Below, one piece after another: positions 8,983 through 16,380 of a stretch of 37,455 bases of DNA (position 1 is the stretch's first letter; each line of letters begins with the position of its first letter). Position numbers and translations under genes: made by a program. The DNA comes from a virus, in the IMG/VR virus record IMGVR_UViG_3300028169_000002, positions 1 to 37,455 of that record; one strand, given 5' to 3'. The notes below the pieces were generated by a model. It was not told the origin of the DNA. It did no database searches and worked only from the letters and a program-made list of their open reading frames with translations.

Positions 8983-9646
8983 AATATCAACAACTGTTTA
9001 TAAAGAACTCTTTAACGGATTTGCTGACTCAGGAGTCCCTAACGACTCTAATACTCACTGGATAGATGACTCTTTAAACGTTATTGCTATCCGGTGCAAT
9101 CCTATTTACATCACTAACGATATGACAAGGAATAACGATTGGTTAATTTTATTCTATAAGAGTGAGAAATATATCTTTGAATGTACCGCAGACCCGAAAA
9201 CAAGAAGAAACAGAATAGCAAACCTAATAAGCCAGGTTTATTACGGAAATATCAGACCTCATAAATGGATTAAATGGCGTACTTGTATAGCTCAGGACTT
9301 TTGTAAAGTGATTGTAAGAAGATATTTTAAAAGCAAGTACGATGCAAAACCGAAAATGAAAAAGTCTGAGAATGGTTGGTGGTATTATAATGACTTTGGA
9401 AACTTCGGAATTAACATACATAATCCAGCTAAGTACTTTAATAGTTCTTTAGGGTGCATTATATTAGCTTATGAGCGAAGATATTCGGAGGTTTTTAAAC
9501 CGTTATTAAAATCAGTTTCAAAATCAAAAAGAAATAAAATTCCAGTGGTTGTAATGAATATAGACTATTTTAATCAGCAGGCTCAAGCTATAGATGGAAT
9601 TAATAAAATAACTTATCCGGAGGCAGACAAAGGCAGACAGTTATGA
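8957..9646 (+). CDS. L,D-transpeptidase-like protein of the lysis block (229 aa)
   Basis: A motif I-N-I-H-N ... S-S-L-G-C-I-I (H155, S163/S164, G166, C167) resembles the His/Ser-x-Gly-Cys active site of YkuD-type L,D-transpeptidases and related phage proteins with an H...S-x-G-C signature. If functional it could act on peptidoglycan peptides beside the GH24 endolysin. The rest of the protein is basic and not recognised. It starts inside the lysozyme gene (second ATG 6 bases on) and is coupled to the next gene by ATGA. The enzymatic call is tentative. Confidence 0.42.
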   Translation: MQMRDRLRKISTTVYKELFNGFADSGVPNDSNTHWIDDSLNVIAIRCNPIYITNDMTRNNDWLILFYKSEKYIFECTADPKTRRNRIANLISQVYYGNIRPHKWIKWRTCIAQDFCKVIVRRYFKSKYDAKPKMKKSENGWWYYNDFGNFGINIHNPAKYFNSSLGCIILAYERRYSEVFKPLLKSVSKSKRNKIPVVVMNIDYFNQQAQAIDGINKITYPEADKGRQL

Positions 9647-9846
9647 AATTTAAAACTTTAATATTTCGGAAAGGAAACGGATTTGCTCATCCAATAGAGT
9701 TAAATCACAATCAAGTCGTTTGGGGATTAGCTTCTGATTTACCTATGATAATGATGCCCGATACTACTATCAAAGGGTTAAAGAAAATATATAAGTTAGA
9801 TTTTTCTAAAGTTGAACTAAAAGATGTTGAAATGGAAATATTATGA
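9643..9846 (+). CDS. Hypothetical protein (67 aa)
   Basis: A short soluble protein with no recognised motif. It is held in the lysis operon by ATGA-type overlaps on both sides (start 9643 over the previous stop, stop over the 9843 start), so it is probably co-translated with its neighbours. Confidence 0.5.
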   Translation: MKFKTLIFRKGNGFAHPIELNHNQVVWGLASDLPMIMMPDTTIKGLKKIYKLDFSKVELKDVEMEIL

Positions 9847-10475
9847 CTTGGGTTAAAAACAACTGGATTGTACTTATTATAGTACTTATAATAATTGGTG
9901 GACTCTTTCTATTCTGGAAGTCATTTAAAGGCTGTGGTGAGTCTGTAAACGCAAACTCAGGCATTATAATCAATGATTCGAATGTAGTTACAAGATACTT
10001 ATATAAAACGGACACAGTTGTAAAATGGTATGAAAAAATTATATGGAAACAATCAAAACCGATTGTTACTTATGTTCAAAAAGTAGATTCTGTTTTCCTT
10101 GAAAAAATTAAATACTATGATTTTATGTTACGACTTAAAAAGTCAGGAAGTATGTTAGATGTCTATGCGATTAATCTTCAAGATTCTATTCTTAAAGAAA
10201 GTCATTGGCTTGTAGGGGATGACTTTGAAATTTCAAGTAAAGCAAACAGTTTATTTGTTCAATCAAAATTGTGGTATTGGGAAGGTGTTTCTTTAAAGGG
10301 AGGTTATGAACTCCCTTTGATTGAAAAAACTCAATTAAAAAAAGGCAGTTACAATATAGGATTAGAAACAGGTATAAATTATATGGATAAGGTTGGTTTA
10401 AATACTTCACTCAATTATAACAGCGATAGAAAATTAAATGCTAAATTGGAATTAAAATATAAGTTGATCGAATAG
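9843..10475 (+). CDS. Membrane-anchored protein, spanin-like position (210 aa)
   Basis: One strong N-terminal membrane helix (about residues 8-28) is followed by a polar domain. The C-terminal 70 residues alternate hydrophobic and polar residues with many Gly/Asn/Lys, resembling beta-strands. It is the last gene before two terminators, where the spanin that disrupts the outer membrane often lies. Classic i-spanins are shorter and coiled-coil, so this is only a positional suggestion. Confidence 0.45.
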   Translation: MTWVKNNWIVLIIVLIIIGGLFLFWKSFKGCGESVNANSGIIINDSNVVTRYLYKTDTVVKWYEKIIWKQSKPIVTYVQKVDSVFLEKIKYYDFMLRLKKSGSMLDVYAINLQDSILKESHWLVGDDFEISSKANSLFVQSKLWYWEGVSLKGGYELPLIEKTQLKKGSYNIGLETGINYMDKVGLNTSLNYNSDRKLNAKLELKYKLIE

Positions 10476-10505
10476 GTAAGATGTAATTTCATTTGCTATT
10501 CCTTA

Positions 10506-10537
10506 ACCTCTCAGTAGAAATATTGAGGGGTTTTTTT
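10506..10537 (+). terminator. Rho-independent terminator after the lysis genes
   Basis: An 8-bp stem (10506-10513 with 10524-10531, one wobble pair) with a 10-base loop is followed by seven T. It lies 30 bases after the last lysis gene. Confidence 0.85.
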
Positions 10538-10612
10538 AATTTTGTTTTATCCTGAATGTTTAGGTAAATTATTTATGTCTTCTTTTCTTACCATTTAATA
10601 ATGCTCCATTGG

Positions 10613-10640
10613 AGAGGCTGCTTTACGGCAGTCTCTTTTT
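10613..10640 (+). terminator. Second Rho-independent terminator
   Basis: A 9-bp stem (10613-10621 with 10628-10636, one wobble) with a 6-base loop runs into a T tract. In tandem with the terminator 75 bases upstream it should isolate late transcription from the early promoter at 10690. The 10476-10757 gap otherwise holds only this, the first terminator and that promoter. Confidence 0.8.
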
Positions 10641-10689
10641 ATATATACCTTCCTATTATAACAATATTATTTAAATATTATTTTTTACC

Positions 10690-10720
10690 TTGACAAAGTA
10701 TTATATTATTATTATATTTG
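10690..10720 (+). promoter_or_regulatory. Bacteroidota-type promoter for the early genes
   Basis: TTG at 10690-10692 (in TTGACAAAG) and TATATTTG at 10713-10720, a full match to TAnnTTTG, separated by 20 bases. The first early gene starts 37 bases later. The downstream leader shares an AAAAAACAAA stretch with the promoter at 13694. Confidence 0.75.
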
Positions 10721-10757
10721 TATAGAAATTAAAAAACAAAACAAGAAAGGGAAACAA

Positions 10758-11057
10758 ATGAAAAACATCATAGTAACAAAATCAATTACAGAAGATGAAG
10801 CAAGAAATTATATAGATTCAGTACAAAAAGGAAAACACTCACATAATAGATGCAGTGAAAATGATATAGAGAGTTTTGTTAGAGGTATTCCAAAAGTTGG
10901 AGAAACTGTTATTCTCCAAAACTCTCAATATCACTTCCAAAAAAGTTACATATTCGCAGGTTGGGTATCGTTCAAATACGGTAATTATGTGTGTTTGGAC
11001 ATAGAAAGTAATGGTGTCGTAAGTATGGGCAGGTGGCAAGGCAGAGGACACAGCTAA
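10758..11057 (+). CDS. Early hypothetical protein (99 aa)
   Basis: First gene after the strong promoter at 10690, with a GAAAGG motif about 12 bases before the ATG. The protein is small and soluble, and its C-terminal half looks beta-rich. No motif is recognised. Position suggests an early, host-directed function, which is inference only. Confidence 0.6.
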   Translation: MKNIIVTKSITEDEARNYIDSVQKGKHSHNRCSENDIESFVRGIPKVGETVILQNSQYHFQKSYIFAGWVSFKYGNYVCLDIESNGVVSMGRWQGRGHS

Positions 11058-11066
11058 AAGAACAAA

Positions 11067-11113
11067 TCTCCTGCCCTGCTTCAAGGCAGACGGATTCGTT
11101 ATCCAGCAGGAGA
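11067..11113 (+). ncRNA. Three-way-junction RNA element, copy 1
   Basis: An 8-bp closing stem (11067-11074 with 11106-11113) encloses two hairpins: CTGC 11076-11079 with GCAG 11086-11089, and GGAT 11092-11095 with ATCC 11101-11104. It shares primary sequence with the element at 11556, yet the second hairpin differs in sequence while keeping its pairing. No T tract follows, so it is not an ordinary terminator. It begins the leader of the 11194 gene, where a further TGAGC/GCTCA hairpin (11121-11136) lies. Confidence 0.6.
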
Positions 11114-11193
11114 GCAAAACTGAGCAATTTCGCTCAAACTCGGAAGGCGGAGAAAAAAACAGTCGTTGAAAGGACGGCAAGCCGAAACAAAAA

Positions 11194-11550
11194 ATGTCTA
11201 AAAAAGAATTCCTCAAAAAAATTAAAAATCTATTTGAAGATGTTGAATCAATTGACATTTCAAGAAATGCAGATTTCAACGGAGCATGTGGAGAATGTAC
11301 TGGATGTTGGGGTAATAAAGATTATTATGCTGCCTCACAAAAAATTGGGAACTATAAACTCGTAACGAATACTTGTTACGTGGATCCACAATTATATTAT
11401 GCAAGTGGATACGAAATTAACAAGGTTAACGAGAGCAATCACACATTGAAAGAATTGTTTTCAATATATGAAAGCATAGTTTCCGAAAAGGCGAAAACGC
11501 AAAAGGAATATGCAGAGTTAAAAAACAAAATAGAAAAGATATTTGCATAA
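11194..11550 (+). CDS. Early protein with Cys cluster (118 aa)
   Basis: A C-G-E-C-x-x-C pattern (about residues 32-38) plus a later Cys (about residue 61) suggest a possible metal-binding site. The N-terminus is basic and the C-terminal 40 residues are a charged coiled coil. The start follows a 130-base structured leader. No family is recognised. An overlapping open frame from 11033 runs through that leader and is probably not coding. Confidence 0.55.
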   Translation: MSKKEFLKKIKNLFEDVESIDISRNADFNGACGECTGCWGNKDYYAASQKIGNYKLVTNTCYVDPQLYYASGYEINKVNESNHTLKELFSIYESIVSEKAKTQKEYAELKNKIEKIFA

Positions 11551-11555
11551 TTCTC

Positions 11556-11601
11556 CTCTCCTGCCCTGCTATAGGCATAGAGTCGAACTCAGGCAGGAGG
11601 G
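11556..11601 (+). ncRNA. Three-way-junction RNA element, copy 2
   Basis: A 9-bp closing stem (11556-11564 with 11593-11601, one wobble) encloses a short hairpin (TGC 11567-11569 with GCA 11575-11577) and a GAGT/ACTC hairpin (11580-11583 with 11587-11590). The left arm and following CCTGCT match copy 1 at 11067. It fills most of the gap between two early genes. Confidence 0.6.
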
Positions 11602-11622
11602 CTAATTTCAAAAACAAAGAAA

Positions 11623-11808
11623 ATGAAAAACTACAACATTAAGGACTACTCAGAATTAGACTTTCCCAGCAACGAACCCGAAGTATATCAAGAGTCAGAC
11701 GGTCATATAGACGACTGCCCGGACATTGAAGAAAGAATAGCAGAGCAGGAACGGAACAAACCAAAGAACGAACAATTAAGAAGTTTATTTTTAGCAAATT
11801 TACCATAA
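11623..11808 (+). CDS. Small acidic protein (61 aa)
   Basis: The protein is rich in Asp and Glu, especially in its first 45 residues, and has no membrane segment. Small acidic early phage proteins can mimic DNA or bind host factors, but nothing here shows that. It follows RNA element copy 2 by 21 bases. Confidence 0.5.
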   Translation: MKNYNIKDYSELDFPSNEPEVYQESDGHIDDCPDIEERIAEQERNKPKNEQLRSLFLANLP

Positions 11809-11825
11809 GGAAAGGAGTTAAGGAA

Positions 11826-12341
11826 ATGTCAGTAATTAATTATTCAATGCAAGAAATAGACGACCTTTGCGAAGGTGTTAAGTCTTTTTTTAATCGCAAT
11901 AGTGATAAAAGATTATACGCAAAATATACAAAGGCATATCAACATCATTCAGTATTTAATAAGAAAGATGAAACTGAATATTTTAACGAATTAGTTGATA
12001 GGTGTTTTTGGTATTTATACGTTTCTAATAATATTGCCTATGCTTTGCAATATAGAGAAAAGCTGGATTTATTCAGCGAAGAATCAAACCCGAAACATAA
12101 ACATTTTTCAAATAAAGATTTATTAAAAAAATTAAGAAGTTTAGAGTATAATATAAATACTAACGACGGACATAAATTTATTGAACCTACATTTTGGGAT
12201 TTTTACGAATGGATAAAAAAGAATATTGAAGACCATTTCGTTGAAGCCACCCAAATGGTAAGTTTAGGTTCAGGAGCAAAAAGGGAAATTATTGATACTG
12301 TGTTATATCCTGAACCTGTTTCAGATTTCAATAATGATTAA
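11826..12341 (+). CDS. Early hypothetical protein (171 aa)
   Basis: Soluble, probably helical, rich in Lys, Tyr, Phe and Asn. No motif is recognised. The start is preceded by a purine-rich GGAAAGGAG about 10 bases upstream. An AT-rich gap of 84 bases with a possible promoter follows. Confidence 0.55.
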   Translation: MSVINYSMQEIDDLCEGVKSFFNRNSDKRLYAKYTKAYQHHSVFNKKDETEYFNELVDRCFWYLYVSNNIAYALQYREKLDLFSEESNPKHKHFSNKDLLKKLRSLEYNINTNDGHKFIEPTFWDFYEWIKKNIEDHFVEATQMVSLGSGAKREIIDTVLYPEPVSDFNND

Positions 12342-12359
12342 TTATAATATAAATTTAAC

Positions 12360-12390
12360 TTGATAATCTATTAATAAATAATTATATTCA
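12360..12390 (+). promoter_or_regulatory. Possible promoter upstream of the ribbon-helix-helix gene
   Basis: TTG at 12360-12362 and TATATTCA at 12383-12390 with exactly 20 bases between. The second element matches the TA and the first TT of TAnnTTTG but not the last two bases. The region is very AT-rich, so chance matches are likely. Confidence 0.3.
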
Positions 12391-12425
12391 TATTAAAATT
12401 TATTAATCAATAATACTAAATATTA

Positions 12426-12620
12426 ATGTCAAAAATCACAATTACAAGTAAAGTTTCAAGCAGGGCAACGTTACCTATAAAAACCACAAGCCATATTTTA
12501 TATAAAGATACTGTGGATAAGTTAGGAGAGCTTGCAAATAAATATAATTTATCACGGCGGGATATTATAGCTGATGGAGTTTTACTTGCAGAAGAACATT
12601 ATAAAAAAATAGCAGAATAA
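12426..12620 (+). CDS. Ribbon-helix-helix DNA-binding protein (64 aa)
   Basis: The fold is suggested by a beta-strand-like segment near residues 20-27 followed by two helices, the second starting at L-S-R-R-D-I-I-A-D-G (about residues 42-51), typical of CopG/MetJ-like dimers. Such proteins repress transcription or act as antitoxins. No toxin-like neighbour is obvious, so a phage transcription regulator is more likely. It sits just after a possible promoter and overlaps the next gene by one base. Confidence 0.6.
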   Translation: MSKITITSKVSSRATLPIKTTSHILYKDTVDKLGELANKYNLSRRDIIADGVLLAEEHYKKIAE

Positions 12621-12865
12621 TGAGTAAGCAAAAAGACATTGAGGATTTTTTGTTAAACGGAAATTCAATTACGCAAAGGATAGCGATTGAAATGTTTAAC
12701 GCTTTTAGATTGTCGGCAGTAATTTTTAAAATGAAAGCCAAGTATGGTAAGGATGTTATCGAGGCAGAAATAATAGAGGACAAAGAAAATAAATCAATGT
12801 TTGCAAAATACAAAGTACCGGAATTGAAACTAAAAGAATATCAACAGTATGGAATGTTCAAGTAG
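12620..12865 (+). CDS. Hypothetical protein (81 aa)
   Basis: Starts on the last base of the ribbon-helix-helix gene, so it is probably co-translated with it. The sequence is helical and charged, with no recognised motif. It overlaps the next gene by 17 bases. Confidence 0.5.
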   Translation: MSKQKDIEDFLLNGNSITQRIAIEMFNAFRLSAVIFKMKAKYGKDVIEAEIIEDKENKSMFAKYKVPELKLKEYQQYGMFK

Positions 12866-13106
12866 TAACCATACTACAAATATTATAGAAATGCCTTTAT
12901 TTGACATAGCTAAAGAAATAGCAGAAAAATTAATTAATCCATTCTTATCAGTCAGGCTGAAAAGGAAAGGCAATACTGTTTTCTTTTATTTCAGAGATAG
13001 CGAGTCAAAACTATTAATCATTCAATACAAAGTTGAAAGAAGTATGATTCCGCACATCGAGGCGGAAAAGACAGAGTTAATAAATAATAAATACCATATT
13101 CATTAA
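12849..13106 (+). CDS. Hypothetical protein (85 aa)
   Basis: Mixed helix/strand, soluble, no recognised motif. Two starts are possible: the ATG at 12849, which overlaps the previous gene by 17 bases, and an in-frame ATG at 12891 that would give 71 residues. The core begins around the second start. Confidence 0.5.
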   Translation: MECSSSNHTTNIIEMPLFDIAKEIAEKLINPFLSVRLKRKGNTVFFYFRDSESKLLIIQYKVERSMIPHIEAEKTELINNKYHIH

Positions 13107-13127
13107 TTAAATAAGAAAGGAAAGACA

Positions 13128-13514
13128 ATGAGTATAATCTTAGGCTTTGGTTCAACCGAAGAAGATTTTGAAAAACAGGAAATGAAATTTGTTGATGAGT
13201 TTTTAAAAGGAAATTTCAAAGGCAAGGGAAGTGGAGATATATCCTTTGACGATAAGATTGTAAACGAGTTGGAGAAACAATTAAAAAAACGTGAAAAATA
13301 TTTCCACGAAAAAGACGAAGAATATAAAACAGCAAAAGAATACCCGGATAGATATAGTACATACTATTTTGATATTGTTTGGAATGTGTGTACCCTATGT
13401 GTAGCTTTTCAATTTAGCCATACCAACCGTAGACATGCATTATCGCCTGATGGTTGGGCATTGCTCCAAACCAGAAATGTATATTACGCTGATATATGGG
13501 ATTATAGAGATTAA
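13128..13514 (+). CDS. Hypothetical protein (128 aa)
   Basis: The N-terminal two thirds are charged and helical; the C-terminus has several Trp, Tyr and His. No motif is recognised. The ATG is preceded by AAGAAAGGAAAGACA, the same leader used before the ERF gene and the 15707 gene. It is the last gene before the hairpin at 13531. Confidence 0.55.
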   Translation: MSIILGFGSTEEDFEKQEMKFVDEFLKGNFKGKGSGDISFDDKIVNELEKQLKKREKYFHEKDEEYKTAKEYPDRYSTYYFDIVWNVCTLCVAFQFSHTNRRHALSPDGWALLQTRNVYYADIWDYRD

Positions 13515-13530
13515 AAATAAATAGTTTGAG

Positions 13531-13590
13531 CAAGGTTGTAAGTTTTGTTTTACTCATTGTCTTGTTTTTCTTACAGCCTTGTTTCTTTTA
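13531..13590 (+). terminator. Long-loop hairpin, terminator-like
   Basis: A 12-bp stem (13531-13542 with 13570-13581, one wobble) encloses a T-rich 27-base loop and is followed by a T-rich stretch. It ends the first early block. The rest of the 13515-13784 gap holds the promoter at 13694 and an 11-codon leader ORF at 13747. Confidence 0.6.
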
Positions 13591-13693
13591 AACAAGCTCT
13601 AATTATACCCTACAAGCTCCATATATCAATTCTAAGCGACTTTATTTAGAAAAATGATACATACTATACTACAAATAATTGTTAATTTTATCC

Positions 13694-13722
13694 TTGACAA
13701 ATAAATATATTATATATATTTT
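13694..13722 (+). promoter_or_regulatory. Second Bacteroidota-type promoter
   Basis: TTG at 13694-13696 (in TTGACAAAT) and TATATTTT at 13715-13722, one base off TAnnTTTG, with an 18-base gap. The TTGACAAA element and the AAAAAACAAA leader repeat those of the promoter at 10690, suggesting a common early class. Confidence 0.65.
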
Positions 13723-13784
13723 ACAATAAATCAAAAAACAAAGAAAATGAAAAACTCAAACTTAAACAGAAAGGAAAACTAAAA

Positions 13785-13964
13785 ATGAAAAAAACTTATT
13801 TCGTAATGATAGCTAATACATACTTCACAGGATTCAAAAAAGATTCAGCAAACAATGTTGATTATGTATGTAGAACACGAAACATAAATAAAGCAAAGGT
13901 TTTTACGCTTGCTAAAGCAATGCAAATTGCAGACAATATTTATGGTTCTGTAAAAGAATGTTAA
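13785..13964 (+). CDS. Small hypothetical protein (59 aa)
   Basis: First full gene after the promoter at 13694, with AGAAAGG about 13 bases before the ATG. It is basic, with two Cys and no recognised motif. A strong terminator follows immediately, so this gene may be transcribed as its own short message. Confidence 0.55.
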   Translation: MKKTYFVMIANTYFTGFKKDSANNVDYVCRTRNINKAKVFTLAKAMQIADNIYGSVKEC

Positions 13965-13970
13965 TTTTTT

Positions 13971-14004
13971 AAAGCTACCTAAAATAAATTAGGTAGCTTT
14001 TTTT
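13971..14004. terminator. Strong, probably bidirectional terminator
   Basis: A perfect stem of about 12 bp (13971-13982 with 13989-14000), a 6-base loop and a seven-T tract follow the 13785 gene. A T tract also precedes the stem at 13965-13970, so it could act on both strands. Confidence 0.85.
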
Positions 14005-14015
14005 ATTATAAAATT

Positions 14016-14159
14016 ATGAAAACAAAAACAACAATCAGTTTATCAATAAACCCCGAACTTTTAAAGAAAGCAAAAAAGATTTTAAAAGCTCCACCGAAAA
14101 AAAGTCTTAGTGCTTTTTTGGAAGAAAAATTATTTGAGTTAATAAATTTGAATAAGTAA
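14016..14159 (+). CDS. Ribbon-helix-helix protein (47 aa)
   Basis: A short strand (T-T-I-S-L-S-I) followed by a helix, a turn (A-P-P-K-K-S) and a second helix gives the ribbon-helix-helix outline. It is smaller than most but sufficient for a dimeric DNA binder. It lies between the strong terminator and the ERF gene, suggesting it regulates the recombination block. No partner toxin is visible. Confidence 0.55.
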   Translation: MKTKTTISLSINPELLKKAKKILKAPPKKSLSAFLEEKLFELINLNK

Positions 14160-14186
14160 TCTAAACTAAATAAGAAAGGTAAGACA

Positions 14187-15140
14187 ATGGAAAAGAAAGA
14201 AGGTAAAAAACCAGTCAAAAACCTACCAGCAAAAACCACTCCGGCGGATTTAATCGCAATTGCAATCAGTGAAAACGTTGATGTAGAAAAATTAGAAAAG
14301 TTAATGGAATTGCAAGAAAGGTATGATAAGAACCTTGCAAGGAAATCTTTTTTAAGTGCAATGACAAATTTTCAAGGCTCCGTCCCTGTGCTTGAAAAGA
14401 AAAAGAAAGTTGCTTTTGGAAACACAAAATATTCTTATGCAGACTTAGGCGAAATGGCGGAAACTCTCAAAGATGTTTTAAAAGCAAACGGTATTACTTA
14501 CCGATGGGAAATGGAGGAGGAAGCCGAAAGATTTAAATGCACTTGTATAATTTCTCATGTAGATGGTTACAGTGAAAGAACATCTTTAACCGCAGGTAAG
14601 GACACCACAGGGAATAAGAACGATATACAAGCAATTGCAAGTGCTGTTAAGTATTTGCAGCGTTATACTTTTATCGGTGCTTTAGGACTAACTACGGCAG
14701 ATGAAGATGTTGACGGCAGAACCCAACCCCTTAAATCCGTTGACGACATAATCCCGAAACAATCTTCAAATAAAAAACCTACTGACAACAAATCTTCTGA
14801 CAAAAGCAATCCTTATATTCAAATGAGAGATGCTAAATCATTGGAGGAAGTAAAAAAAATATGGAGTGATAACAAACCACTACAGACAGAAAAATTATTT
14901 GTTGACGGAAAAAATAAGTGCAAAGCAAAATTTGAATTTATATCTTTGAAGAAAAAACTTGAAGATTGTATTATAGAGGATCAGCTCAAGAATGAATACA
15001 ATGAAGTTATAAACAGTAAAGAATATAAGAATCTAAATATTGAACAGAAAGAGGAATTGACAAAAATAAAAAATGACTTACTTAAAATATATACCGAAAA
15101 AATAGAAACCGTTAAGGTTGAGGAGGTTTTAGAGAAATGA
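14187..15140 (+). CDS. erf: ERF-family single-strand DNA annealing protein (317 aa)
   Basis: The region of about residues 45-175 matches the ERF superfamily: L-A-R-K-S-F, then Y-S-Y-A-D-L-G-E-M, then A-I-A-S-A-V-K-Y-L-Q-R-Y and A-L-G-L-T-T-A-D-E-D-V-D-G. ERF proteins anneal complementary single strands during phage recombination and genome circularisation. The C-terminal 130 residues are a charged, poorly conserved tail. It is preceded by the recurring AAGAAAGGTAAGACA leader and overlaps the next gene as ATGA. A separate exonuclease is not visible. Confidence 0.9.
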   Translation: MEKKEGKKPVKNLPAKTTPADLIAIAISENVDVEKLEKLMELQERYDKNLARKSFLSAMTNFQGSVPVLEKKKKVAFGNTKYSYADLGEMAETLKDVLKANGITYRWEMEEEAERFKCTCIISHVDGYSERTSLTAGKDTTGNKNDIQAIASAVKYLQRYTFIGALGLTTADEDVDGRTQPLKSVDDIIPKQSSNKKPTDNKSSDKSNPYIQMRDAKSLEEVKKIWSDNKPLQTEKLFVDGKNKCKAKFEFISLKKKLEDCIIEDQLKNEYNEVINSKEYKNLNIEQKEELTKIKNDLLKIYTEKIETVKVEEVLEK

Positions 15141-15616
15141 ACTTAATACCAAAATTCAAAATCGTTCCTACAAAGTCAGAAATGCAAACTGTTATACAAA
15201 ATTATTTGGAGAGTCCTGAAAAGTCTTTGATTGAGAAATATATCGTTATAAAAACTCTTGAAACGTTTTGCAAAACTGCTTTAAAAATATTTGACAGGCA
15301 GAAAGTCATCGAGAGTGCTTTGACGCTTTCTGAAGGTGATATGAAATTTGACTTAAATAATGCAAAGGTACAAATTACAAAAGAAAAGATTTCCGACACT
15401 GTAAAAAAGTATCAATTCTCAGAAGGCTTGGAGGCTAAAAGAATTAAGTATGAAATCAAAATAGGTGAATATAAAATTAAGTCAGACGCTTTAAAAAAGG
15501 AAATCAAAGACCTTGAAATACACGAAATCAATAGTAATATAGCTATTGATATTTCAGAAACATTAAAGGGCGAACCGGAACCATTGAGACAAGGAATAAA
15601 AATTACTTTACCATAA
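15137..15616 (+). CDS. Hypothetical protein coupled to ERF (159 aa)
   Basis: The start overlaps the ERF stop (ATGA), so the two are co-translated. The protein is helical with a charged coiled coil around residues 100-135. No catalytic motif is visible. It may assist recombination, judged only from its coupling to ERF. Confidence 0.55.
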   Translation: MNLIPKFKIVPTKSEMQTVIQNYLESPEKSLIEKYIVIKTLETFCKTALKIFDRQKVIESALTLSEGDMKFDLNNAKVQITKEKISDTVKKYQFSEGLEAKRIKYEIKIGEYKIKSDALKKEIKDLEIHEINSNIAIDISETLKGEPEPLRQGIKITLP

Positions 15617-15630
15617 ACTTAAAAATAAGA

Positions 15631-15684
15631 TGCGGGGACTTTCAAGAATGTTAAACCGGTTAGTAAAAAACAGGTGTCCCCGTA
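15631..15684 (+). promoter_or_regulatory. GC-rich stem with 36-base loop in the leader of the 15707 gene
   Basis: A 9-bp stem (15631-15639 with 15676-15684, one wobble) encloses a 36-base loop that contains the palindrome AACCGGTT. No T tract follows; instead the AGGAAAGGAAAGACAA leader begins a few bases on. This looks like an RNA control or processing site and not a terminator. Confidence 0.5.
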
Positions 15685-15706
15685 CTCTTTAGGAAAGGAA
15701 AGACAA

Positions 15707-15937
15707 ATGCCATTTTTAATAAAAGATGAGGATATAGTTCATTCTAATAATGAGAGTGAAGATATGACTGTCGAAGAAGTTTCAATCTTTGAAAGACAGA
15801 AAAGGATTAAAGAACTTGAAGAACTTGCAAAGAGAAAATACATAGACAGTGTTGACTGGAATTATATCATACAGTATTTAAATGATGCAGACATTGAGGA
15901 GTATTATAACTTAATGAAAGAGGAGGGAGGTTTGTAA
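15707..15937 (+). CDS. Hypothetical protein (76 aa)
   Basis: I chose the ATG at 15707 because the recurring GGAAAGGAAAGACAA leader directly precedes it; the open frame extends 33 bases upstream into the hairpin. The product is acidic and helical with no recognised motif. It overlaps the RuvC-like gene by one base. Confidence 0.55.
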   Translation: MPFLIKDEDIVHSNNESEDMTVEEVSIFERQKRIKELEELAKRKYIDSVDWNYIIQYLNDADIEEYYNLMKEEGGL

Positions 15938-16380
15938 TGCCAACGAAAAGATATAAACACTACATAGGAATAGACCCTGGCACTCATACCGGCATCGCTG
16001 TTTGGAATGTTGAAGAACAAAAGTTAGAAGATTATTTCACTTCTGTTTTTTGGGGATGTATAGACTACCTGAAAGGAGCAGTTGTAGTACTTGAAGGCTT
16101 GAGAGTATTGGTAGAAGATCCGAACCAGATAAAACCCACTTTCAACCGTTGGCAAAGCAGGAGAGTTAATGAAACAATATCGCAAAGAGTGGGAATGAAT
16201 AAAAGGGATGCACAGCTTATCTTAGAGTTTTGTGAAAGGAATTTGATAGATGCTGCTGGAGTTAAACCAGAAACAACAAAGTGGACTGCTCAAATGCTTA
16301 AAGAAATAACAGGCATTGATAAAAGGACTTCACAGCATACCAGGGATGCTATAAAATTAGTTTGGGGGTTAAGAGGATGA
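15937..16380 (+). CDS. RuvC-like Holliday junction resolvase (147 aa)
   Basis: The RNase H-like fold is indicated by I-G-I-D-P-G (D13), V-V-L-E-G (E53) and H-T-R-D-A (D137), the acidic residues that bind metal in RuvC-type resolvases. The length suits a phage resolvase. Such enzymes cut branched DNA before packaging or during recombination, which fits its place near ERF. Its stop overlaps the next ATG. Confidence 0.8.
   Translation: MPTKRYKHYIGIDPGTHTGIAVWNVEEQKLEDYFTSVFWGCIDYLKGAVVVLEGLRVLVEDPNQIKPTFNRWQSRRVNETISQRVGMNKRDAQLILEFCERNLIDAAGVKPETTKWTAQMLKEITGIDKRTSQHTRDAIKLVWGLRG

Noticed and set aside
11033-11365. 110-codon + strand frame running through RNA element copy 1
   Set aside because: It overlaps the end of the 10758 gene and most of the better-supported 11194 gene. 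Its sequence is low in normal protein character and it covers the structured leader.
12426-12865. Toxin-antitoxin pair (ribbon-helix-helix gene plus 12620 gene)
   Set aside because: The second protein shows no toxin motif such as ParE/RelE. Coupling alone is not enough.
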